Assembly: GCA_037576195.1 (NCBI GenBank)
Contig: CM075102.1
Span: forward strand, 50,774,745 to 50,838,744
Direction of reading: 5' to 3'
Length of the DNA stretch: 64,000 bases
Source: Phytoseiulus persimilis
Taxonomy: Eukaryota; Arthropoda; Arachnida; Mesostigmata; Phytoseiidae
Below the pieces are notes generated by a model that saw only the letters and a program-made list of their open reading frames with translations, had not been told where the DNA came from and searched no databases. The position numbers and the translations under genes were made by a program. Below, in pieces: positions 49,801-59,702 of this stretch. Position 1 is the stretch's first letter. Every line of letters begins with the position of its first letter.

Positions 49801-52439
49801 CGAGAATGTAGCCTGCGGCAGGACGCCATTCAGCCAGGGAAAGTGCCGCCCGGGGCGGAATTCGGTTTCGAGAAGCCGCTTCTCCCCTCCCCCGCAAAAG
49901 ACTGCGGGAAATTCGCTCCTTTGGGTGGCCTGGTGCAGCTGAGCAGGAGCTCAGAATTTCCTATTGAAGAACGTTGATGACGTAAACTCATCTCCGGCTC
50001 CCACACTTGGAAAGGTCGTTCCCTACTGGGAAAATCTAGGAGCTTGTCGAGAGTGACTGACTCATACTCAAGCGCAATCAGGATATCGGAATACTTTCGC
50101 AACCGACGAGGCAATTCGCAAGCGAACGTCGTGCTCGCCACTTGAGTATTCGACGACGCAACGATCGCACTCATTTCCTGCGTTCTACGACCGCTGAGCA
50201 ATTTTTGAGACGTTGGATTTACTGGAGGAGAAAACCTGAGTTTGGGATGTTCTTCCTTGCTGGAGGGACTTAATGCGAGGAAGTCTTCACTGCATCAGGA
50301 GAAGGGATGGACGTTGAATGACGAACTTCGTAGATCGCCGACACTGATTGTCGAATGTCCCGGAGAATGTATCTTCTTGCTTCGAGTGTCAACGGAAACT
50401 CTTCATGATTCTGAGGGTCATTCTACGGGCATAGTCACTAGAACGAGAATGGACAAGCATGGGGAGTGGATCATACGAAATTCAGTCCTCGAGCTCGCAA
50501 TGACTTCGTTGAACTTGCTCTTGAACTCGGGTGTTCTGCCATTTGAGGCTAAGTGTTCTCCGGTTTCTCATCCCCAATGTCGGAGGTTTCTAACCATCCC
50601 AGCTTCAGTGACATCCTTAGTGAAGAAGATCCGTTGCTAACAAACTCACCATCCTCTCAACCAGGTTCGTCCGTGTAAGGAAGAATGGCCACTCGAGATT
50701 CTGGAGAAACGTGAGATATATGAGCAATCACGGGGCTGTGCTGTGACGACGATGAGGAAGGGAACCCAAAGCGGAAGCTCTGTTCAGTTCTGACCGGGTC
50801 GACTACCGCGTTGGAATTAGAATGGGTGTTTGGTCTCGCACTCAATAACTCTTTACTCCAGACAAAACTGTCACTGCTGTCGTGGCTTGGAGAAAGCAAA
50901 TGCTACATGAGTCTGCTGGTTCTCGGATGTTCGATATTCGTGTGCGCACCTCTGGAGCCTTGATTCCTCATTCTCTCGATTCTGCTGCCGCGACCAGATG
51001 TCCCTTCGGAGCGGAGCTCACCAGGAAATATCACTCGACATTTGCGAAGCACTAGAAAATCGAGGATAATGAGCTGGTCACAGACCGACGGTACGGGGAA
51101 CTAGCATAAGCTGAGTGTTCATCCAACTCATAGGTGTTTCAGAAACTCCCGCATTCGAGGCCTCTGTTTGGGAAGACAATCCCTGGACGTGAACAGGGTT
51201 CCGAGTGTGATCCTGGAACCGTCTCAAACGACGGGTCTCGGTCGTCCACAGACATCCGACAGTCGCCGACAGACAACAACTCCCGTGTGTGTTCTGTTGG
51301 GCACAGCTTAATCGTCTCCGCACTCATTCCGGAATTCCGAGGGAATGGATCCACAAACATGAGCACGAGATAGCTTCTCCGAATTCGCTCTCCCTTATTC
51401 ACGGATGGCAAAAAATTTCTCGAAGTGCGGAACAGAGATAGACATGATTGTGGACCGGTTTGACGAGTGGAAAACAAGTCGCTTGAGTGCAGTCCCAATA
51501 CGTAAGGAGTGCCCTCCCACAAACAGAACCCCACGGTACCGAATATCATCACTCGAAGGATAACGATGGGGACTGTATTCCCGACCATGGTAGCTGATGC
51601 TCTTTGATGAGCATTTCTTTTTTCGGACTTCGATAACTTTCCGATTCGACCAAATCAACAACGTATACTTGGGCAGAACTTGGGAGCTAATAGCGAGTGG
51701 CTGCTGCATCGCGCGCGCAAAATCGGCGTAAGTCACGGGCTAGTTGGTTTGATCAGAAGCACGCTCCTGATTCGAACTTGAAAAATGAGATCCAAGGAGT
51801 TCGTTGTCATGATTCCGCTCCGCTCTCGGCACTCCATGTTGAAGATTCTCAGTCAAGGGCCAGTGGCCGTTTCTGTACTAATGAAGCATCGATTCAGGCG
51901 CTTCGAATCATACATCTGGTTCCAACTTCAGAGTAGCACATGGTTAAAATCTGGAGGACATGATTGCTGATTGTGATCATTCCCATTTTCCTCCGCGGAA
52001 TCCCCGAAATGTCACCGCCAGAAGTCTTACGCCCGGGGCAAACTCCATCATTCCAGCCTTCGTCCGCTGACTGATGGCAACTCCGATGACTTCATTTCTG
52101 GGGGTCGCTCCGGATGATAAAACGGCGGAATCGATGAGGGTGGTGTAGACGAATTCCGTACGAGAGCGAACCACAACTATGTGATGTATTCCACATGAGA
52201 TGGAGAATCCCTTCAAATGCAAAGACCTCAGAAAAGTCCCGCTTTTCGCCTCACGGGCTGAGAGAGCACACAGCGTGCGACTTGTGCCTGTGTGGGGTGG
52301 AAGGGCGTCTGCATCCGAAGGAGACATACTGGGGATCTAAACAAAATACATTTACCCTCACTGAAGATCGCCGGTATCTGACTCTTTTTCCCGACAGTGC
52401 CGCAGTATTGAACAGTCGGAATTATCCTGAGTGTATAGA
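46826..52439. other. 5.6 kb stretch without a recognised gene
   Basis: An A12 run lies at about 48662. Frames with coding-like codon use but no known family occur at minus 51977-52327, minus 49830-50201 and plus 50242-50640. The THOC5 5' flank lies at the right end; no TATA box is obvious. Confidence 0.4.
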
Positions 52440-55267
52440 ATGCCGATCACAAAGAAAAGCGTGAGAACAGTGAGGCCAACCCCTGTGGCAACCTCAGAGG
52501 TAGGTTACGTTCGTGTAGGCTCCACAAAAGGGGCTGGAGCTGATGTTTAATGGAACCTGAACTACACGAAAGACCGAGCTTCCAACGACCTGTTTTCGCG
52601 CAGCTTGAGACATGCGAGACGGATGCGAGCTCTGTGTGATTCCTGTTCTCCCCCAGGTTGCAGCATCCTTCACGGTGGATTATTGGGAAGCCGAAGCGTC
52701 CCAGGCCGAATCTCTACGGACCTCCGAGAACTTTCAGAAATTCTCTGATCTGTGCTTGGAGTTGAAAGGAAACCTCCGGAAAATAGATGAGCTGAAGAAA
52801 AGTGGTAAAAATAGCGTAGAAATTCAGCAACTCAAGGTGAGGTTCCTTCTTGTTTTCTTTATATTGTGTGGTAGCTCACTTCCCCGAATCAATTGTTCCC
52901 TGAAGATGAGCTAAGTGTCGTTCCCTGCAGGTGATGTGTTTAGCCACTATGGTCGCCCTTCGTAAGCTCAACCGGTTGGATAAACATCGTCTGAAGGCAA
53001 CTCGAGATGCCGTGAAAGAAAACCGGTCGCGGGTAGATGGTCTTCACTTGCAGCTACAGAACTTGGCATACGAAGCCGGTCACTTACGGAGCGAAGTCGA
53101 CAAATGCCTTGAATTCAAGTACGTACATATACTCCGTATTCTCCGAACGGGACTAACTTTTTCGTTTCATAGAGCCAAAGTCTGACCTCGTCTTCATTTC
53201 AGATCTATGCACGAGAATATTGATCTCATACCGCTCGAGGAATTTCTCAAAAGCGCACCGGAAGAAATTCGGAGCTCTACTAGTGAACATGAGATCACCA
53301 TGGCCAGACTCCAGCATGAATTGAGCATGCGACAAGAATTGGCCCAGCGTCTGGAGACAAGCGTTTCTAGGAAGAGAGACCTCATAAATGATATCGAAGC
53401 GAAGGAAGCTATACTCTCGAAGATTCAGCCTACGTTGAATAACATCTTGGACTCGGCACAGCCCCTGTATTCGCATCTGGGTCAGTCAGCATTCGGCGCT
53501 CATAGGTGTTTCCATCAGCTCAGAGAAATTGAAAACTGGTGCCGCACTCCCTGGCGAACAGTCCTCCCGCGTTTCTCACGTTGCCATACTTTTCCTCAAG
53601 GGATGACTCTCCAACGAAGTCAACCGGATCACGCCAACGCTCAGTTCTTGTGTCGACCTTTGTACGTCGCCTACGTTGAAGCCACAGCGTTCCAAGAGGT
53701 TTATCCAGACATGATCGATTCAGTTGTGATCGAAGGCGACGTCGACGAAGCGAAAAAAGTCCTCGATAAGATCACAGGTGGAGAAGAGGAGTCTGACTCT
53801 GACAACGACGAATTGATGACCATGAAGAAGAAGAAGCGCAAAACAAGAACATCCTCGAAATCTGCTAATCAGGAAGAGCAGAACCAGCTTAAAGCGTTCC
53901 TCAAACCTTTTCCTCTCTCTGTGAATATCACCATGAAAACCGCCACCGGAAAGAGTTTTCCCGTTCGGTATGAGCATTTGATCATGATCACGTTTTTCAA
54001 CGATGATTCGCTCCAATTTAGGGCTATCCGTATCCCAAAGTGGCTGCCCCTTCTATGAATCTTCTTGTCTTTCAAGATTTTCCTACATCACATCACTGAA
54101 GATTGTATGTTCGAAGTTAGAAGTTCACATTGCGGATGTAGACTCAATCCTAGACGGTCTTTCCCCGGGTGACAACGGCGTCCAGTCGCCGAATCCGACA
54201 ACATATTACCTCTTGGCGAAAAACGGGTGAGTGTCGAGCACCGTCGTTGACTTGATTCCCGTTATAGAAACGCAAAATGGCTCGATCGTTAATGGCTGTT
54301 CTGTTCCGTTTGAAGCGTGGAAAACCTCGAGAGAGCGCTCTCCGTGTGTCGTCTCGGTAAACCGTACCAGTGGACTCAGTGGTTATGTGGTCTGGATTTC
54401 CTCTCTGCAAGCGTTACGCCGTCTGCAGAACTCTCACGCAAACACTTCGAACATACACTTAAACTAATCCGAGAGAGATTGTCAACTCGTGTCGTCTTGA
54501 ACGAGCAATTAGGCCAACTTGCTGAGGGTATCGTCACAGTGGACGGCAGGTTCCCGAAAGAAGTCTCGAGCAGACTCGAGAAGTTCAAGAAGATCACGAT
54601 GGAGGAAGCGATGGTTGGTTTGGAGCTAGAGCGGAATTTCCCCTCTCCTTCACCAACACGCAACTTAAATCACGACTTTCTCGACAGATGCGTATCGGCT
54701 TCGGGGTTGGAACAGATTCCTTGAAGGAAATGATGTTCAGAGAGTCGATATTTTTCGAAGCCGTGATCGCCTTGAACAAAAGTACGTCAGACAGCGTTTG
54801 GTACAGATCAGGTTGCATCCATTGTATTCTGAGCCGGTTAACCACAAGTTCATTTTTCTTCAAGGAATTCTCAAAGCTTTGGTGTCGGTGCCACAGTTGT
54901 ACCCGCACGAGGCTCCGTTCTGGTTTTTTTCTTTCGAGAACGCCACCTCGCTCACAAGTGGGGAACTCAAAGATCTGGAAAGGACAGTGAACTGCTATTC
55001 GGGAGGAGAACCCTCTCTGCTCCTGAGTTCACAAGCTATGCAAGCCCTAGTATCGTTCGAAGTTATGCTGAATCTGGATACCCTGAAAGTTATCAGGAAA
55101 GTGAAGTGAGTAGGGAACTCTCGCTCGTGAGATTCTTGCCCGTTGTGTATGTGTTCTATTGGCGTGTTCTGACATCTTCATCATAGATTTCTGTCAATTC
55201 CAGTGGCAAGGACCGCGCAAAGCCGTTCAACTACGAGCCTTCGGTGGGAATTTTCACCCCTATCTGA
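52440..55267 (+). CDS. Thoc5: THO complex subunit 5 homologue, 10 exons
   Basis: THOC5 is a nuclear subunit of the THO/TREX complex that couples transcription to mRNA export. Exons: 52440-52499, 52657-52836, 52931-53118, 53203-53480, 53601-53967, 54077-54226, 54316-54613, 54688-54781, 54865-55105, 55204-55267; all phases agree and give 639 residues (human THOC5 is 683). The first exon is a short basic MPITKKSVRTVRPTP leader. Best matches to the family: TMVALRKLNRLDKHRLKATR, LHLQLQNLAYEAGHL, KCLEFKSMHENIDL, ARLQHELSMRQELA, PLYVAYVEATAF, VIEGDVDEAKKVLD, an acidic stretch then a KKKKRK basic patch, FPLSVNI, LDGLSPGDNGVQSPNP, GKPYQWTQWLCGLDF, and the C-terminal KPFNYEPSVGIF. The N-terminal half is predicted coiled coil. 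Intron 4 (53481-53600) is 120 bp, a multiple of three, and free of stops. The first exon is the least certain part. AATAAA is at 55333. Confidence 0.92.
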
Positions 55268-55332
55268 CCGGTGTGATCTCTCTAGCCCGGCATTAGGCAA
55301 GGACTGCTGTTCTTCCGACTTCTGGAGAGGGA

Positions 55333-55338
55333 AATAAA
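55333..55338 (+). terminator. Poly(A) signal of THOC5
   Basis: AATAAA 66 bp downstream of the THOC5 stop codon, in a short convergent gap before the MTF-1 stop codon. Confidence 0.7.
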
Positions 55339-55542
55339 ACACCGCCTGTATTGTTGTATCTTGAATCGATGCTCCGTATTTTCAACATTCTATTCACCCC
55401 AGAGATGCCAATCGACGCCGCCGAGCAGGTGGCTCTCGAATGCCGCGATTGATATTCCGTTCCATTACTGACTGCAACCAAGTCGTGGAATCTTCGACAC
55501 TCAGTGACAGAACAACTTGTTTCGACTCCGCTCTGGTGGACG

Positions 55543-57147
55543 TCAAGTCGGCGAGCTGTCGACTGCTTCCCGAACCGGAGGGTCGGCAACGCCAGGCATT
55601 CCCCTCGGAAGCAAGCACGAGGAGCAGCATGCTCCTTTCCCGCAAGTTCGTTCAGAACACGTGCAAATGCGAGCGGCTCGGGCGCTCTCTCCGACGATAT
55701 CTTTGGAATGTTTCGTTTTCACATGGGATCTGTAATGATGGAGGAGAAATGTCACTATTAATCACCCGTCGCTTTCTCAGATGCGACGACTCGACGACTC
55801 GCATCGAAAACCCCCCGTCGGCCGATCTCCAAACTAAGAAGGGTCTACCGACCTGAAGGAGTAAGGCGTCGCGAATTTTTTCAAGCAGACGTTGCATTCG
55901 TGAGGCTTCTCGCCGGTATGCGTGCGACGATGAGATTTCAAATGATGTGACGCACCGAATTTCTTCCCACAGCTTTCGCATAAGAAACGCCGTTCCCCCG
56001 TATGGACACGACTGTGTTTCTTGAGATCAGACAACGTCGTGAACTCCTTTATACAATCGGTGACGTCGCAGTTGAACGTTTTACCTTCAACCAATAGTGA
56101 GTTAGTGAGATCCCCCAGGGAACGGTTGAAAAAATCCAGGCAAGCCCGCGCCGAGCTCCGCCGCTCAGAAAACCGTTCCATAATCGTTGAAGTTCGCTTC
56201 GCTCCCGGAACTCATCATCTTACTACCTGTATGAATTCTTTCGTGCGCTCTCAGCCGATATCTCGTCGAAAATGTCCGTTGGCAACCATCGACAACACAA
56301 CCGAAGGGTCGCTCGCGAGTGTGGATTCGGAGATGAATATTCAGACTGCAATGCACGGAATGGAATGTTTGGTCGAGCTGCAATGACCGAAATATTCCGA
56401 ATGCACGCTCCGGACTGCGAACCTGTATGATGTCAAGAAAGCTTTTCCGCAACCCTCTTGTTTGCACACGAATGTGAGCTCTTTAGCGTGCCTCTTTTTA
56501 TGTGTCTTGAGGTTTCCCTGAGTTGAGTATGTCCTATCGCAGCCGTACACGTCGCAATAGAAGCCTTTGATTTCGCGTCCACCGGCGGCTCCTCCGCGTG
56601 TCTCTGAAAGAAGCAGGTAGAGCCATTTCCTGGATTTCCTACACGGAGACATCGGCGTATGGAATAAACACCCAGTTCTAGGGATGATTCGCGAAACTGG
56701 CCCGCCTCGGCGAGATATTTGAGGGGAACGTTTGGGCGAATCTGAGGGGCCCAATTAACTGCTCACTAATTGTCAGGGTCGCGTGTGTTGCATTTTCAGG
56801 AATGTTCACTCCTTGAACTTGAACAGTGAGATGGTTGTCGCCCCGCACGCTGTGCTCGATGCTGCAACCATTCCAAGAATGAGGGCACTGAGATGTCATT
56901 CAGATCTTCAACCAGTGTTGGAAGCCATGTTGTAGCTCGGCTCAACCCGTCGAGTTGAACACGGATGCCTCACTGCCACAGTACAATGGATTCCACCCAC
57001 TCACCTTACTACCCGACTGCTGTGTTGATCCGTTATATCTTCCAAGTGTTCATCACTACAATTCTCATCATGCTGGAACATATCCTGCAGAGTGATTGTG
57101 GGCCCTTCGAACAGAGTGCATCGCTTCCGATCGTCACTGGTGGACAT
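55543..57147 (-). CDS. MTF-1: MTF-1 homologue, six zinc fingers, short form
   Basis: Metal-responsive transcription factor, which activates metallothionein and metal-homeostasis genes. Exons in transcript order: 57147-57005, 56861-56767, 56603-56423, 56345-56227, 56084-55853, 55729-55543; phases agree and give 318 residues. Before the fingers, DNHLTVQV...ATHATLTI matches the MTF-1 segment HLTINP...GATLTLQ. Fingers lie at about residues 94-265: F1 [21 protein letters not shown]2 [17 protein letters not shown]3 [20 protein letters not shown]4 [21 protein letters not shown]5 [20 protein letters not shown]6 [20 protein letters not shown]1-F4 have CX4C as usual; F5 and F6 have CX2C. Fourteen residues after the last histidine comes a cysteine cluster, [17 protein letters not shown], then a stop 29 residues on. 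The acidic, Pro-rich and Ser/Thr-rich activation regions of vertebrate and fly MTF-1 (over 700 residues) are absent. An alternative frame at 55394-55582 could encode a different C terminus. Start chosen at the first ATG in the 5' exon. Confidence 0.88.
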
Positions 57148-58700
57148 GATCGCTTGTGATTGTATCCGGTGACGGATGAATGACAACCAACATCTCACTT
57201 GAGCGTGTTTATGATTATCAAATCCTTTGGAGTGGACGCAGACGCTCATCACGTGGCCGGAGGTGCCATTGCTTTCCTTGAACGTGCGCACACAGTGAAA
57301 CGGAAGTTGTCCACAAACTTCGTGTCCTCGGTCTGCCTCGACGAGTTGCTTGGCTCAGACTTAACCCTACAGAGATGTGTGGAAGAATCACTACTGCTGC
57401 TGTCTCACCGCAAGGACTGCTCGAATGAGCCGTTTCGAACATTGGCCCTCCTGCGGGGAAAGATTAGATTCGGCTTGGCAAGCGTCAGTTGTGGATGGAA
57501 AGTGACCCGCTAATATTTGGCACACATATCCTCGCTTGAAAGAGTACTATATTGAGACTATCGAGCGATAGTACGGGCTCGCTGTACTCGCGAGGCCGTG
57601 ATTTTCCGTGACGATTCCCATAACTTCTGAGAACGCCCCCACGAGGCGTTCCTGGCGGGGAGATCTCCGAAGAGGTTGAGGGAGATGATCTTGAATCCTC
57701 TTTGATCTGTCGTTGCCATTTCTGGGCTTGGTTTTTATTTGCCCGCTGAGATCGGAGAAGGTTGCTCTGACAGCGCTACCCGGACGGGGACTGGAAAGTA
57801 AAGTCGCTCACCTAGTCACGGCAGAACCACAGCCAGGTGAAGAATGGAGCATTGGTCTGACTTACGGCTGACGGAGCTCATCATATACTTCTAAAAACCG
57901 ACCGTCAGCTCCATGCATGTAGGGTCTCTCCGAACTTACTGAGTTTCAAGTGAAAATTCTAAGTCTGTGCAGATCCTCGCCCGGGGCCTGCCTTAGTACC
58001 TACGACATAACGAAGAGCCATCCGACACTCGGGATGGTTTATCTGGACCATCTGTCGGAAAAGGGAAGACGGTAGCTCTCTAACGCCAAACGAATCAGCG
58101 CCCTCGTGAAGCCTTCAATAGGGGCATTTTGATCCTTCGTTGTAGTGGTTATAGGAATAGCGGCTAGGAGGTGGTTCTGAATAAGACCGTTTCTTTTCTA
58201 ACTCTTTCCAAGAGTGACCAGGAAAGAGGACCTAAATGTGGGTGATTTCCGGTGAATGTAAAAAAAAATGTGAGATCGACCCGGCAACTCAATATTCGGA
58301 TAATTGGGCCAGCTTTGAGACATTTCCATCACGAGAGATACTTTTCATTCCGCCTCGTTGAAGAGCTCGAAGAAAAAATGCGAGGGAAGCGGGATTGGCC
58401 CAAAGGGAGGGCTCCGAAGAAAGGGTGGACAAGATCGCTCGCCATTTTTGATTGCTTGAATCGCTTTTCTGGCTCCTGATCGACTCTTTCTTCCGCGACT
58501 AACGCCACCCTAGCGAGTCCGATCCGATCAAATTTGACGTTCCCCAGATTTCGGAACCACCCCATAGCCTCATCAGATTCGCTGCAACGAAAATTAGAAA
58601 GACAACCTTGAAATCGTATTTCGACCGCTTGCTTCGACCGATTTTAGCAGAAAATTCGAAGAATCTAAAGAGTTTTTTTGATGTGGAACTCACATTGATC
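57148..58700. other. MTF-1 upstream region, no other gene
   Basis: Contains the presumed MTF-1 promoter. I looked for metal-response cores TGCRCNC without finding a convincing cluster. A 104-codon plus-strand frame at 57199-57513 and a 75-codon one at 58252-58479 match nothing known. Confidence 0.4.
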
Positions 58701-59600
58701 TATAATATAAATAAATAAATGGGTATAGATGTGGACATAACAGTTTTCAGTCAGATGCATTAACAAGTTCACAAACCCTCCAGGGGTAGACATGATTGTG
58801 TTCGTATTGGCACGATGTTTTGGCCTCAACACGAAACCGCGTCTTGATTTTGAGTGATTCAGTTCAAACATTTTGTCGGATTGCGGCTCATTGCGGATGG
58901 CTCTCCTCAGCAGCCTTATGTCAGCGTCTTTGAGACGAGTTTCAACGTATGGCAGATTCAGAGACAGGCTACCGCGGTCAAGGAAGCATCTATACTCTAC
59001 TTTGCGGAGGAATTGCCGCTGCATCTTCTCTAGAGTATCAAGGTCGCCCGTCGTCGTCGGGTTCCATACTGTACAGCAATACATTAGGATCGGTGCGAAG
59101 TAGGTGTTACAAAGTTTCAAGTACAAGGTGGGTTGTCGGACGACGAAGGCCCTCATGATCCATGAACAGATAAGCGAACATCGTTGGACAACACTATGAA
59201 CCTGCTCAGTGAACCTAACGGAGGGGGTCATCAGAACTCCGAGGTCTCTTGCAACAGTCATTTCCGCTAGGAGAGCATCTCCAATCTTGTAGGAGAAAGC
59301 GGGCGTTTGTGGTCCGAATCTGAGAAAACCGCATTTGTTTGCTGATAGCTTAAGCCCCATCTCACTCGTCCAGACACAGAAGTCGTCCAGAACTTTTTGG
59401 AGAGTCAGGCAGTCAGTCGTGAAACTTATAGCTCTCACAATCTTTACGTCATCTGCATTAATATAGAAGTCCACGTGTTTGCTCATTATGTGCTTCACTT
59501 CATAAATGAATAGTACAAAGAATACACTTCCGCATACAGTTCCCTGTGGACACCCTTTCGACGCACCACCTGTTCTTGAGAGAGTGTCCTTGATCTTGAC
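58701..59600 (-). mobile_element. Older LINE (CR1/Jockey-like), 3' part, split by a younger LINE
   Basis: The 3' half of a non-LTR retrotransposon reverse transcriptase. It starts in the palm (VKIKDTLSRTGGASKGCPQG, the SGVPQGSVLGP motif), has the catalytic block as INADDVKIV with Asn in place of the usual Tyr of YADD, then the thumb and tail typical of CR1/Jockey elements (LGVLMTPSVRF, LCNTYFAPILMYCCTVWNP, LEKMQRQFLRKV). The frame stays open to the A/T-rich (TTTA)n-like 3' end near 58705. Its 5' continuation is at 63892-64000 beyond the inserted LINE. The YADD change suggests an inactive, older copy; it is otherwise surprisingly open. Confidence 0.85.
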
Positions 59601-59702
59601 GTTATGGTTATGGTTATGGTTATTTATTGATCCTCCAATGAGATATCTACATTTTCTTTTATATACATATCACATGGGACCCAGTTCCTGGGGCGATTGC
59701 GT

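Noticed and set aside
54720-54870. Apparent frameshift in THOC5 after EAVIALNK
   Set aside because: An 83 bp intron (54782-54864) with AAAA|GTACGT donor and ttcttcaag acceptor restores the family alignment in phase.
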